DNA of 12,381 nucleotides, taken from NCBI GenBank assembly GCA_040381555.1, contig JBEIHC010000086.1, positions 1 through 12,381 on the forward strand, in the 5' to 3' direction. The position numbers were made by a program, and so were the translations under genes. The notes under the pieces were generated by a model. The model saw only the letters and a list, made by a program, of their open reading frames with translations. It did no database searches and was not told the origin of the DNA. Numbering within the stretch: position 1 is the first letter of the stretch; each line of letters opens with the position of its first letter. Shown here one piece after another: positions 1 to 6,860 of the stretch. This stretch comes from CANHCC01 sp040381555 (GTDB lineage: Bacteria; Bacteroidota; Bacteroidia; J057; RFSG01).

Positions 1-226
1 TGCTCAATAGGTTTATTGGTTTTATTCGGAGTTGAAACGATAATTTTTTTTGCTCTATCTACCTTAATTATCCTATATCTCTCAAGGATGTTATAATGCA
101 ACCTGTCTTATTAATCTGCGGGGACATATTTTCTGAAACATTATTTTTTCCGCGGATCACACAGATACGAATAGAATAATTGTAGCGCAGATTTGCCTCG
201 CAGATAGAATGGAGCGAGTTAAAGAT
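1..226. repeat. Tandem repeat copy 1, internally deleted
   Basis: First visible copy of a long non-coding unit that begins TGCTCAATAGG and ends GAGTTAAAGAT. It is about 50 bp shorter than copy 2: the segment between two AATCTGCGG words is missing, so the sequence jumps straight from the first AATCTGCGG to GGACATATT. Its first ~121 bases appear identical to those of copy 3, whereas copy 2 differs at a few positions. The copy begins exactly at the window edge, so the array may extend leftwards. Confidence 0.9.
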
Positions 227-502
227 TGCTCAATAGGTTTATTGGTTTTATTCGGAGTTGAAACGATAAAATTTTTTTGCTCCATCTACCTTAATTATCC
301 TATATCTCTCAAGGATGTTATAATGCAACCTATCTTATTAATCTGCGGAGCGATCTTAAACCTTCAATTATTCCATTCAAATCTGGGCAATCTGCGGGGA
401 CATATTTTCTGAAACATTATTTTTTTCGCGGATCACACAGATATGAATAGAATAATTGTAGCGCAGATTTGCCTCGCAGATAGAATGGAGCGAGTTAAAG
501 AT
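227..502. repeat. Tandem repeat copy 2, full length (276 bp)
   Basis: Complete unit of the array, directly abutting copies 1 and 3. Its first half contains two ATCTGCG words (near 340 and 391) and its second half contains the complementary word CGCAGAT (near 462 and 475), so one strand could fold back on itself. Differences from the other copies include one extra base in an A/T homopolymer near 268-280 and scattered substitutions. The open frame at 209-412 in this copy is not kept in the others, so I read the unit as non-coding. Confidence 0.9.
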
Positions 503-675
503 TGCTCAATAGGTTTATTGGTTTTATTCGGAGTTGAAACGATAATTTTTTTTGCTCTATCTACCTTAATTATCCTATATCTCTCAAGGATGTTATAATG
601 CAACCTGTCTTATTAATCTGCGGAGCGATCTTAAACCTTCCATTATTCCGGTCAAATCTGCGCAATCTGCGGGGA
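503..675. repeat. Tandem repeat copy 3, truncated on the right
   Basis: Third copy, matching copies 1 and 2 from TGCTCAATAGG through the second AATCTGCGG near 664-672. It then diverges into unique sequence (GATATCCACTAGG) just before the promoter of the first gene. The half of the unit that carries the CGCAGAT words is absent here. Confidence 0.88.
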
Positions 676-732
676 TATCCACTAGGCGCTCCCAAAAAAT
701 GGAGAAGCACCCGCTAATTTTCCTGTTTTCCG

Positions 733-740
733 TACCTTTG
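733..740 (+). promoter_or_regulatory. Bacteroidota -7 promoter box (TACCTTTG)
   Basis: TACCTTTG matches the Bacteroidota sigma-A -7 consensus TAnnTTTG. It lies only 4 bp upstream of the ATG at 745, so the transcript would be leaderless or nearly so. I do not see a clear TTTG -33 box about 20 bp upstream, so the assignment rests on the -7 match and its location between the repeat array and the first gene. Confidence 0.45.
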
Positions 741-744
741 TGGT

Positions 745-1191
745 ATGAAATATATTTATCTGATTTTTATAAGCCTATTGTTCTTGGCATCTGGAATGTT
801 AAAAGCCCAGTCTTTTGGCGAGCCCATCACGGAAGAAGGCGCCATTACAGTAGATGAAATGATTAAAGGAGCTGAGGGACAAAAGAAATTTCCCTGTAAA
901 GTTATGGCAACGGTTGTGTCTGTTTGTCAAAAGAAAGGATGTTGGATGGAATTGATGCGTCCTGAAGGTGGAACCATCCGTGTGACCTTTAAGGATTATG
1001 AATTCTTTGTCCCCAAAGATATCTCTGGGCGAACAGTCATTATGGATGGATTTGCCTGGTATCGCGAAACCAGTGTTGCTATGTTGCAACACTATGCTGA
1101 AGATGCCGGAAAATCCGCAGAAGAAATTAAAAAAATCACGAAGCCTAAAAAAGAGCTTGCTTTCGAGGCTAAGGGGGTAATTGTAAAATAA
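745..1191 (+). CDS. Exported DUF4920 domain protein
   Basis: A 148-residue protein with an N-terminal signal peptide (K2 then a hydrophobic stretch to ~A18, probable cleavage after K20-A21), so it is predicted to be periplasmic. Seen: the mature part carries the DUF4920 signature, an FGEPI start (24-28), VVSVCQKKGCWMEL around C61 and C66-W67, and a closing EAKGVIVK. C51 is an extra cysteine. The biochemical role of DUF4920 is not established to my knowledge; the paired cysteines beside GCW suggest metal binding or thiol chemistry, which is inference. Its stop overlaps the next start by one base (TAATG), and the next gene is a paralogue, so the two are translationally coupled. The start follows a -7-type box and fits the signal peptide. 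Confidence 0.88.
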   Translation: MKYIYLIFISLLFLASGMLKAQSFGEPITEEGAITVDEMIKGAEGQKKFPCKVMATVVSVCQKKGCWMELMRPEGGTIRVTFKDYEFFVPKDISGRTVIMDGFAWYRETSVAMLQHYAEDAGKSAEEIKKITKPKKELAFEAKGVIVK

Positions 1192-1637
1192 TGATAAAGT
1201 TTGTTCTGTTGATACCAATTTTTTTCCTTGTTGCCTGCAGTGGTTCAGGTAATTATGGGGAAACATTCAATGAATCTGAAGCAATTAGTGTCGATTCTTT
1301 GGTTAATCGTTTCATAACCGAAAAAGAATTTTCAGCTACAATTTCGGGAGTTGTCGAAAATGCCTGCCATAGTGAAGGTTGTTGGTTAGAAGTGCAATCC
1401 TCTTCAGGCTCTTTGGTAATGGTAACCTATAAAGACAAGGCATTTACCTTGCCCACTGGCATTGAAGGTAAAGCTGTAATAATGAAGGGCAGAGCTTTTA
1501 TAGATTCTACCTCCATAGAAGAATTGAGGAAAGTTGCTCGGGAAGAAGGAAAACCTGAGTCCGAAGTCGAAACTATCCAAAATCCAGAGTATAGTCTCAA
1601 TTTTGAGGCCTCTGGCTTGATTCTCAAAGATAAATGA
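1191..1637 (+). CDS. DUF4920 domain lipoprotein, paralogue of the preceding gene
   Basis: Also 148 residues, but the N-terminus is a lipoprotein signal: hydrophobic residues 4-13 then the lipobox LVAC with the lipidated cysteine at C16. After a short Ser/Gly linker come the same landmarks as in the upstream protein: YGETF (22-26), VVENACHSEGCWLEV with C59, H60, C64 and W65, KAVIMKGRAF (94-103) and a closing FEASGLILK. It is clearly a paralogue, though diverged, with only the second half of the cysteine region strongly conserved. Predicted to be membrane-anchored facing the periplasm. Its stop overlaps the downstream start by four bases (ATGA). Function unknown; a tethered partner of the soluble copy is plausible but inferred. 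Confidence 0.88.
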   Translation: MIKFVLLIPIFFLVACSGSGNYGETFNESEAISVDSLVNRFITEKEFSATISGVVENACHSEGCWLEVQSSSGSLVMVTYKDKAFTLPTGIEGKAVIMKGRAFIDSTSIEELRKVAREEGKPESEVETIQNPEYSLNFEASGLILKDK

Positions 1638-2023
1638 AATTAGGGATTCTATTCGTCTTGCTTTCCGGTGTTTCTTTCAGCCATCTTTGGCAGGAAATGA
1701 ACCCAAAGCCTGGAATGCGGGCTACTATGTTTCAATTGGAAGCAGAGGCAAAGATTCTGAAGAGATTCATTTCTGAAAAAAGAGCGTTACCAGGATTTCA
1801 CGATTCAATCCCTGATATGTGCACCACTCAGGCCACCGATCCGGATGAGATTACAGAAGATTTTACAGTATTTGCCAGTTTGAATCAGAAATTGCGGCAA
1901 GAGGTTTTTCAGGCAAAGAACCCCAAACCGGTATTCAATCGGTATATTGTTTCCTGTGTTAAATGTCATGAAGCCCATTGTCCAGGGCCGATTAATCGAA
2001 TTATGAAACTGAAAATTGAGTAA
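1634..2023 (+). CDS. Small exported c-type cytochrome-like protein, one CxxCH
   Basis: A 129-residue protein with a hydrophobic N-terminus (residues 2-17) that looks like a signal peptide. Near the C-terminus it carries C108-V-K-C111-H112, the covalent haem-c attachment motif, followed by A-H-C116; a further cysteine is C63. The preceding region (about 28-100) is rich in predicted helix. A single C-terminal CxxCH after a helical body resembles class II cytochromes (cytochrome c' type), but I cannot assign a family with confidence; the axial ligand on the other face is not identifiable. It is the last gene of the coupled DUF4920 operon and is followed immediately by a strong terminator, so it probably works with the DUF4920 proteins in the periplasm. 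Confidence 0.7.
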   Translation: MKLGILFVLLSGVSFSHLWQEMNPKPGMRATMFQLEAEAKILKRFISEKRALPGFHDSIPDMCTTQATDPDEITEDFTVFASLNQKLRQEVFQAKNPKPVFNRYIVSCVKCHEAHCPGPINRIMKLKIE

Positions 2024-2057
2024 AAAAAAACGGGAAGATTTACTTCCCGTTTTTTTT
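2022..2057. terminator. Bidirectional rho-independent terminator between convergent genes
   Basis: A perfect stem CGGGAAG (2031-2037) / CTTCCCG (2043-2049) with a 5-base loop ATTTA. It is flanked by nine A on the left (2022-2030) and eight T on the right (2050-2057), which extend the pairing. The symmetry lets it end transcription from both the cytochrome gene (plus strand) and the thioredoxin gene (minus strand), whose stop lies 15 bp away. Confidence 0.92.
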
Positions 2058-2072
2058 ACTCGTTTATGAGGT

Positions 2073-2552
2073 TTAATTCTTCAGTGCTTTATCTAAGTAT
2101 TTTTCTAATTCATACACATTGCCCACTTTCTCTACTTGCCCTTTTCTGTCAATTACGAATACAGTAGGGATATAGGGGTGAGGGAATTTTTCATTCAGAT
2201 AAGTTTGATCTACCCCAGGACCTAAAAATATTTGGGGCCAGTCCATTTTCATTCGGGTAACAGTTCTTTCCCAAGCGTCCTGGGTACGATCGTGAGAAAT
2301 GCTGATTAATTTCACTCCCTTGTCCTTATAATTATTATAGACGGAAGTTAAATGGGGGAGTGAAGCCATACAAGGCCCACACCAGGACGCCCAAAAATCC
2401 AGTACCCAAACTTCTTTTTTGGGTTTGAGGGATTCGTTTTTGATGGTTTCAACCGTTACAGAGCGGTTGATGCTAAATTCCCCCTGCGCGAAACTGAAGG
2501 AAATGGCTGATACGAAAATCAGCAGGAAAACTGGAATTTTGATAGAGTTCAT
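2073..2552 (-). CDS. TlpA/ResA-like periplasmic thioredoxin
   Basis: A 159-residue thioredoxin-fold protein with a signal peptide (about 1-22, cleavage near FAQ-G). The active site is W57-C58-G59-P60-C61 inside LDFWASWCGPCMASLPHL, and the cis-proline loop is Y127-I128-P129-T130, followed by VFVIDRKG typical of TlpA/ResA/AhpC-type folds. Family members act as periplasmic thiol-disulfide oxidoreductases, some reducing apo-cytochrome c before haem attachment. Here the gene is convergent with a CxxCH protein and divergent from a Cys-rich FKBP, so a local role in thiol maintenance is plausible but inferred. The start is an ATG that gives a complete signal peptide; the only other upstream space is the ~130-bp divergent promoter region. 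Confidence 0.92.
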   Translation of the reverse strand: MNSIKIPVFLLIFVSAISFSFAQGEFSINRSVTVETIKNESLKPKKEVWVLDFWASWCGPCMASLPHLTSVYNNYKDKGVKLISISHDRTQDAWERTVTRMKMDWPQIFLGPGVDQTYLNEKFPHPYIPTVFVIDRKGQVEKVGNVYELEKYLDKALKN

Positions 2553-2615
2553 AAAGTTGAAGACAAGGTAAAGTTATCAGGTAAAACGGAGTAATTCACG
2601 AATTATGCCAAATAA

Positions 2616-2648
2616 TTTTGGGCAGTTCGTCTGAATGTGGCAAATTTG
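2616..2648 (+). promoter_or_regulatory. Probable Bacteroidota promoter for the FKBP gene
   Basis: A TTTTG -33 box at 2616-2620 and CAAATTTG at 2641-2648 (one mismatch to TAnnTTTG) are separated by 20 bp, the usual spacing for the Bacteroidota housekeeping sigma factor. The predicted start would leave a short leader of about 30 nt before the ATG at 2683. The stretch directly before the ATG is A-rich, which favours initiation in this phylum in place of a Shine-Dalgarno. Confidence 0.45.
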
Positions 2649-2682
2649 ATACCGGAATTATCGTTAGTACACTAAAAAAAAT

Positions 2683-3360
2683 ATGAAACACCTATTCGTT
2701 TTCGCCTTAACTGTATTGTTTGCAGGCTCTTACGCCTTGGCACAATGCGATCAATGTCCTTCAGATCCTGGAATGAAACCAGATTATTGTTACACAGATG
2801 CTGGATTTGCCGGCAGATGTGTCCAGTTTTCTGCCGCTTCTGATATTTGTTTTTATTTTCCTTCCGCCAAAGCAAAAGCTCCGATGAAGGTGAAAGTGAT
2901 ATCAGAAATTTCTCAAGCTACCTTAGCGGAAACTGCCAAAGGTAATCCCTCTTTAGACGGAATGGATATGGCTTTTCTAGTAGGTTCCTTTTTAAAATGG
3001 AAATCTGCTAAAATGGATATTGGTTTTACCTTTTTGCCGAGTGGCTTAGGGTACAAAGTAATTCAGGAAGGAACGGGCAAGTTGCCTGAATCGGGTAAGA
3101 AAGTAAAAGTTCATTACAAAGGTTATTTGCCAGATGGAACCAAATTCGATAGTTCTTTTGACCGCAACGAACCAATTGAAATTACTTTAGGTGTTGGCCA
3201 GGTAATTAAAGGTTGGGATGAAGGCATTGGTCTTTTCAAGGTAGGTTCAAAAGGGGTATTGAAGATTCCAGCTAATTTGGGTTACGGTGCCCGAGGGGTA
3301 GGTTCTATTCCTGCTAATGCTACCCTGTTTTTTGATATAGAAGTTGTAAGTGCTGAATAA
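2683..3360 (+). CDS. Exported FKBP-type peptidyl-prolyl isomerase with Cys-rich N-terminal region
   Basis: 225 residues with a signal peptide ending near ALA-Q (20-21). Residues ~120-225 form a canonical FKBP domain: VHYKGYLPDGTKFDSSF (143-159) with Y145, F155 and D156, QVIKGW (173-178) with V174, I175 and W178, LGYGARG around Y201, and the closing FFDIEVV. These match the known active-site residues, so prolyl isomerase activity is well supported. Residues 22-110 are unusual: five cysteines (22, 25, 36, 46, 56), starting with CDQC, then a ~50-residue linker with no domain I recognise. The region might be disulfide-bonded or bind metal. The gene lies 18 bp before the aminotransferase gene and may be co-transcribed with it. 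Confidence 0.92.
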   Translation: MKHLFVFALTVLFAGSYALAQCDQCPSDPGMKPDYCYTDAGFAGRCVQFSAASDICFYFPSAKAKAPMKVKVISEISQATLAETAKGNPSLDGMDMAFLVGSFLKWKSAKMDIGFTFLPSGLGYKVIQEGTGKLPESGKKVKVHYKGYLPDGTKFDSSFDRNEPIEITLGVGQVIKGWDEGIGLFKVGSKGVLKIPANLGYGARGVGSIPANATLFFDIEVVSAE

Positions 3361-3378
3361 GTAGTTAAAATACACAGA

Positions 3379-4449
3379 ATGATACAAACCTCCTTTCCCA
3401 TCCAGGTTACGCGCACTACGCATTCTCGTCTTGCAGAGACGGATTTTTCAGATATTCCTTTCGGAAAAAAATTCACTGACCACATGTTGGTTGCGGATTA
3501 CCGAAATGAAGCCTGGGAGGATGTTCGTATTTTGCCTTTTGCCCCCATGCCCATGAGCCTGGCTATTTCCGGACTTCATTATGGGCAAAGTATTTTTGAA
3601 GGATTAAAAGCTTATCGTACACAGGATGACAAGGCTGTATTGTTTCGCCCGATGGATAATTTCCGCCGGCTGAATCGTTCTGCCCAGCGGCTTTGTATGC
3701 CTGAAATACCTGAGTCTTTGTTTATGGAAGGACTTAAAGAATTGATTCGTATCGAAAAAGATTGGATTCCCAATCTGCCTGGGTCAGCTTTGTATATTCG
3801 TCCGGTCCATTTTGCAACCGATGAGTTCCTAGGCGTTCGTGCTTCGGATACTTATCGCTTCGCCATCTTGTTATGCCCGGTTGGACCCTATTATACTGAG
3901 CCGGTCAATATTCTGGTGATGAAAAAATATGTAAGAGCATTTGAAGGCGGCACCGGTTCTGCTAAAGCTGCTGGTAACTATGCTGCTTCTATGCTGGCAA
4001 CCCGTGAAGCCAATCAGGCAGGTTTCCATAATGTTCTTTGGATGGATGGAAAGTCTCGAACCCTAGTTGAAGAATCCGGAGCTATGAATGTTTTCTTCGT
4101 TATCGGTGACACTGTCGTTACGCCCCGATTGAGAGGAAGTATTCTGGAAGGCGTCACGCGAGATAGTGTGCTGAAACTTTGCCGAGAAAAAGGAATTGAA
4201 ACGGTAGAAAATGATGTCAGTCTGGATGATTTGGAGAAAGCGTTTCAAGAAGGTAAATTAATGGATGCATTCGGAACAGGAACAGCGGCGACCATCGCTC
4301 CCATTGCGAAATTGCAACATGAAGATAAAACGCTTACCTTACCTCCGGTATCTGAAAGAAAAATTAGTAACTGGCTTCTTCAGGAATTGAATGATATTCG
4401 CATTGGTAAATCGGAAGATCGTTTTGGCTGGGTTGTTCCAGTAGATTAG
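3379..4449 (+). CDS. ilvE: Branched-chain amino acid aminotransferase (fold type IV)
   Basis: PLP enzyme that interconverts leucine, isoleucine and valine with their 2-oxo acids using glutamate/2-oxoglutarate, the last step of branched-chain synthesis, in the cytoplasm. At 356 residues it matches the longer (BCAT1/BCAT2-like) class. Seen: HYGQSIFEGLKAYR (67-80), FRRLNRSAQR (95-104), the PLP lysine K196 in GGTGSAKAAGNYA, EESGAMNVFF (231-240) with the conserved Glu that contacts the pyridine nitrogen, SILEGVTRDSVL (254-265) and the FGTGTAA loop (298-304). No residue looks missing. It starts 18 bp after the FKBP stop without its own clear promoter, and is followed 43 bp later by the flippase gene; no metabolic link to those neighbours is apparent. 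Confidence 0.96.
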   Translation: MIQTSFPIQVTRTTHSRLAETDFSDIPFGKKFTDHMLVADYRNEAWEDVRILPFAPMPMSLAISGLHYGQSIFEGLKAYRTQDDKAVLFRPMDNFRRLNRSAQRLCMPEIPESLFMEGLKELIRIEKDWIPNLPGSALYIRPVHFATDEFLGVRASDTYRFAILLCPVGPYYTEPVNILVMKKYVRAFEGGTGSAKAAGNYAASMLATREANQAGFHNVLWMDGKSRTLVEESGAMNVFFVIGDTVVTPRLRGSILEGVTRDSVLKLCREKGIETVENDVSLDDLEKAFQEGKLMDAFGTGTAATIAPIAKLQHEDKTLTLPPVSERKISNWLLQELNDIRIGKSEDRFGWVVPVD

Positions 4450-4492
4450 TGAATACTATTTTGGTGAGATTTCCATCCTTTGTAGTTAGCCC

Positions 4493-6043
4493 ATGGGTAT
4501 AATCAAAAGGCAAGGAATTAAGGGCACCCTTGTCTCCTATGTGGGGATATTGATTGGTTACCTGAATCTCATGGTTATTTATCCGATTTTTCTGCAGAAA
4601 GATCAGATAGGTCTTATATCGGTTCTGATTGGTACAGCTTCACTCATTTCCGTTTTTTGCCAACTGGGAATGAGCAACACTGTCATTCGCTTTTTTCCGC
4701 AGTTTCGGGATGATGAAAAAAATCATCGGGGCCTCATGGTTTGGATGATGCTCATACCTGGATTGGGATTTATCCTCTTTTTGGGGGTATGGGTTTTATT
4801 TCGAGAACAAATATTAGCACCCTATCAAGCTCAATCGCCCTTGCTGGTTTTGCATGCTCATTGGCTTATTCCCATGGCTTTTTTTATGATGTTCTCTCTC
4901 TTATTGGAGTCTTGGTCCAGTTTGTTTCAGCGCATCACTACTCCCCGGATTATTCGAGAGCTTGGCTTGAAACTCATGGCCAGCCTAGCAGTGGTGCTCT
5001 ATGGGTATGGGGTGATTTCGTTTGATATGTTTCTGGTGATATTCGGAGGGTCTTATGGCATTGGCACTTTTCTCCTGATAATTTACCTATTACAATTGGG
5101 GAGATGGCATCTGGTTCCGGATTGGAAATTTGCAACACCGGCTCTGTTGAAGCAAATGGCCGCTTATAGTTTCTTTATTATTTTGGGCGGTGTGGGCTCC
5201 AGCTTGATTACCCGGGTAGATCAGATTATGCTGAGTGAAATGGTGGGGCTGGAATCGGTGGCAATTTATACCATTGCTATGTCTATGGCGGTAGTAATTG
5301 AAATACCGATGCGCGCTATGATGCAAATCAGCGCTCCAATTGTTGCCGAGGCAGTCGCACAGGATGATCGGCAGACTTTGCATTCTCTGTATCAGAAAAC
5401 TTCTATCACTCAACTGATTGCTGGTTGTTTCCTCTTTGGCGGAATTTGGATTAATGTCGAAAATGTTTTTGCCATCATGCCTCGTGGAAATGAATTCCTT
5501 GCCGGAAAGTATGTAATTTTTTGGATTGGCTTGAGTAAGCTATTTGATTTGGCCACTTCCATCAATGGGATTATGGTCAATAATTCGAAGTATTATAAAT
5601 TTAGTCTGTACTTAATGGCTTTTTTGGCTGTTATAGCCATTGTGAGCAACCGGATATTTATTCCTATTTACGGAGTGAATGGAGCTGCTTTTGCCACTGC
5701 ATTGTCTTTGTTTATTTATAATTTGCTTATGCTGGTTTTTGTCTGGCGCAAATTTCACCTGCAACCCTTTCAGTGGAATACGCTCAAATTAGTTGGGATT
5801 TTTATTCTTGCCCTCACTCTAAATCAATGGATTCCGACAATTCGTTTTCTTCCTGAGCTTATTTTATCTCAAGTTCCATCCAACTGGCAGTACCTGATAC
5901 CTGTAATTCAGGATGTTTTACTCAGAAGTTTGATTTTTGTGGGCGTTTTTGGGGGGCTAACTTGGGGACTCAAAATTTCCTTGGATTTAAATGATACAAT
6001 CAAGGATCTGACAGGTAGAATCTTGAAACCTTTTCGTTCCTGA
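4493..6043 (+). CDS. Polysaccharide flippase-like membrane protein (Wzx/MATE superfamily)
   Basis: A 516-residue polytopic membrane protein with roughly 12-14 hydrophobic segments spread over the whole length. The start (GIKGTLVSYVGILIGYLNL) and the 'GLGMSNTVIRFFPQF'-like loop (here QLGMSNTVIRFFPQF) are typical of the MVF/RfbX-type polysaccharide biosynthesis proteins, which move lipid-linked sugars across the inner membrane. The central VDQIMLSEMVGLESVAIYTIAMSMA segment fits the repeated half of the fold. Substrate cannot be told: there are no glycosyltransferase or polymerase genes beside it, so it is an orphan flippase in this window. Start ATG chosen because it precedes the first helix directly and lies 43 bp after ilvE. 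Confidence 0.88.
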   Translation: MGIIKRQGIKGTLVSYVGILIGYLNLMVIYPIFLQKDQIGLISVLIGTASLISVFCQLGMSNTVIRFFPQFRDDEKNHRGLMVWMMLIPGLGFILFLGVWVLFREQILAPYQAQSPLLVLHAHWLIPMAFFMMFSLLLESWSSLFQRITTPRIIRELGLKLMASLAVVLYGYGVISFDMFLVIFGGSYGIGTFLLIIYLLQLGRWHLVPDWKFATPALLKQMAAYSFFIILGGVGSSLITRVDQIMLSEMVGLESVAIYTIAMSMAVVIEIPMRAMMQISAPIVAEAVAQDDRQTLHSLYQKTSITQLIAGCFLFGGIWINVENVFAIMPRGNEFLAGKYVIFWIGLSKLFDLATSINGIMVNNSKYYKFSLYLMAFLAVIAIVSNRIFIPIYGVNGAAFATALSLFIYNLLMLVFVWRKFHLQPFQWNTLKLVGIFILALTLNQWIPTIRFLPELILSQVPSNWQYLIPVIQDVLLRSLIFVGVFGGLTWGLKISLDLNDTIKDLTGRILKPFRS

Positions 6044-6055
6044 GGATATACCGGC

Positions 6056-6084
6056 TTGCCCTTTCCGAAAATTTAGTATTTTTG
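6056..6084 (+). promoter_or_regulatory. Bacteroidota-type promoter before the barrel gene
   Basis: TATTTTTG at 6077-6084 is a full match to TAnnTTTG, and TTG at 6056-6058 lies 18 bp upstream as a -33 element. A start a few bases downstream would give a leader of about 10 nt before the ATG at 6099. This suggests the barrel gene, and perhaps asparaginase after it, has a promoter separate from the flippase. Confidence 0.6.
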
Positions 6085-6098
6085 ACAAAAAATTAAGG

Positions 6099-6842
6099 AT
6101 GAAGAAAATCCTGCCGATTGGTATTGTATTGTTATTGCTTTCTGTTTCTCAGGGATGGGCACAAAAAGGATTTAAAGTTGGGTTTACTGTGAGCCCCTTG
6201 AATTCCTGGATGTTGAATCAATCTGACATAGACACCATTGAATCTGTCTTTAAGTATCAGACAACTTGGGGGATGCAAGGAGGAATTACCGGGGGATTGA
6301 ATTTTAATAATCGCCTGGGAGTGATGACTAATGTTTTGTATTCGGTTCAAGGTCAAAGATTTACTCGCGGTAATACAGGGTTAGATAGAGCAATTAAAAA
6401 CAACATTTTTCTCTATCAAATTAAAATGCCTGTGATGTTAAGATACAGCACTCGTCCAGTCAAAAAAGTAGTCTGGTCCGTGTATGGGGGAATTCAATTG
6501 GCCTATATGACGAAGGCAAGATTCTATAATGATGATTATCGTTTTATTGCGGATAACCCCAATGTTAACTATCCTAAAACGAAAGATTTATACAATCAAT
6601 GGTCTTGGAGTTTGGTAGGAGGTCTTGGAGCAGATGTTCGATTGACCCGTCAATTATATCTGAACTTAAATGCTCGTATTGAGAATGGCATCATGGACAT
6701 AGAAAAGAAAAGTGCTCAATACTATGAGCGCGAGCTCAATCGCCTGTTAATTCGAAATTATTATCCAGATAATCGCCCGGAAACAGCCTTATTGGTGTAT
6801 GGGTTTAATTTTGGATTTACCTACCATTTTATCAAGAAGTAA
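6099..6842 (+). CDS. Outer-membrane beta-barrel protein (PorT-like/OMP_b-brl family)
   Basis: 247 residues with a clear signal peptide (MKK start, hydrophobic 4-17, cleavage near WA-Q at 21-22). The mature part alternates aromatic and polar residues in short strands joined by Gly/Asn/Asp-rich turns: FKVGFTVSPLNSW, WGMQGGITGGLNF, LGVMTNVLYSVQGQRF, YQIKMPVMLRYS, VVWSVYGGIQLAYM, SLVGGLGADVRLT, LYLNLNARIENG and a final LLVYGFNFGFTYHF. This is the pattern of the small outer-membrane barrels abundant in Bacteroidota (porin family / PF13568-like). Such proteins have no single function; some take part in T9SS or adhesion. The 'YLKIPVLLRY'-like strand (here YQIKMPVMLRY, residues ~106-116) is characteristic of the family. 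Asparaginase starts 18 bp after its stop. Confidence 0.87.
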   Translation: MKKILPIGIVLLLLSVSQGWAQKGFKVGFTVSPLNSWMLNQSDIDTIESVFKYQTTWGMQGGITGGLNFNNRLGVMTNVLYSVQGQRFTRGNTGLDRAIKNNIFLYQIKMPVMLRYSTRPVKKVVWSVYGGIQLAYMTKARFYNDDYRFIADNPNVNYPKTKDLYNQWSWSLVGGLGADVRLTRQLYLNLNARIENGIMDIEKKSAQYYERELNRLLIRNYYPDNRPETALLVYGFNFGFTYHFIKK

Positions 6843-6860
6843 TTATTCCCCCCAATAGGT

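Noticed and set aside
209..412. 67-codon open frame within repeat copy 2
   Set aside because: It is built from the tandem repeat, is disrupted by stops or deletions in copies 1 and 3, and resembles no protein.
1..675. CRISPR array
   Set aside because: Units are ~276 bp and contiguous, with no short repeats separated by unique spacers and no cas genes nearby.
799..1266. 155-codon minus-strand frame
   Set aside because: It lies antisense to the DUF4920 genes, whose frames carry signal peptides and family motifs; it is a shadow frame.
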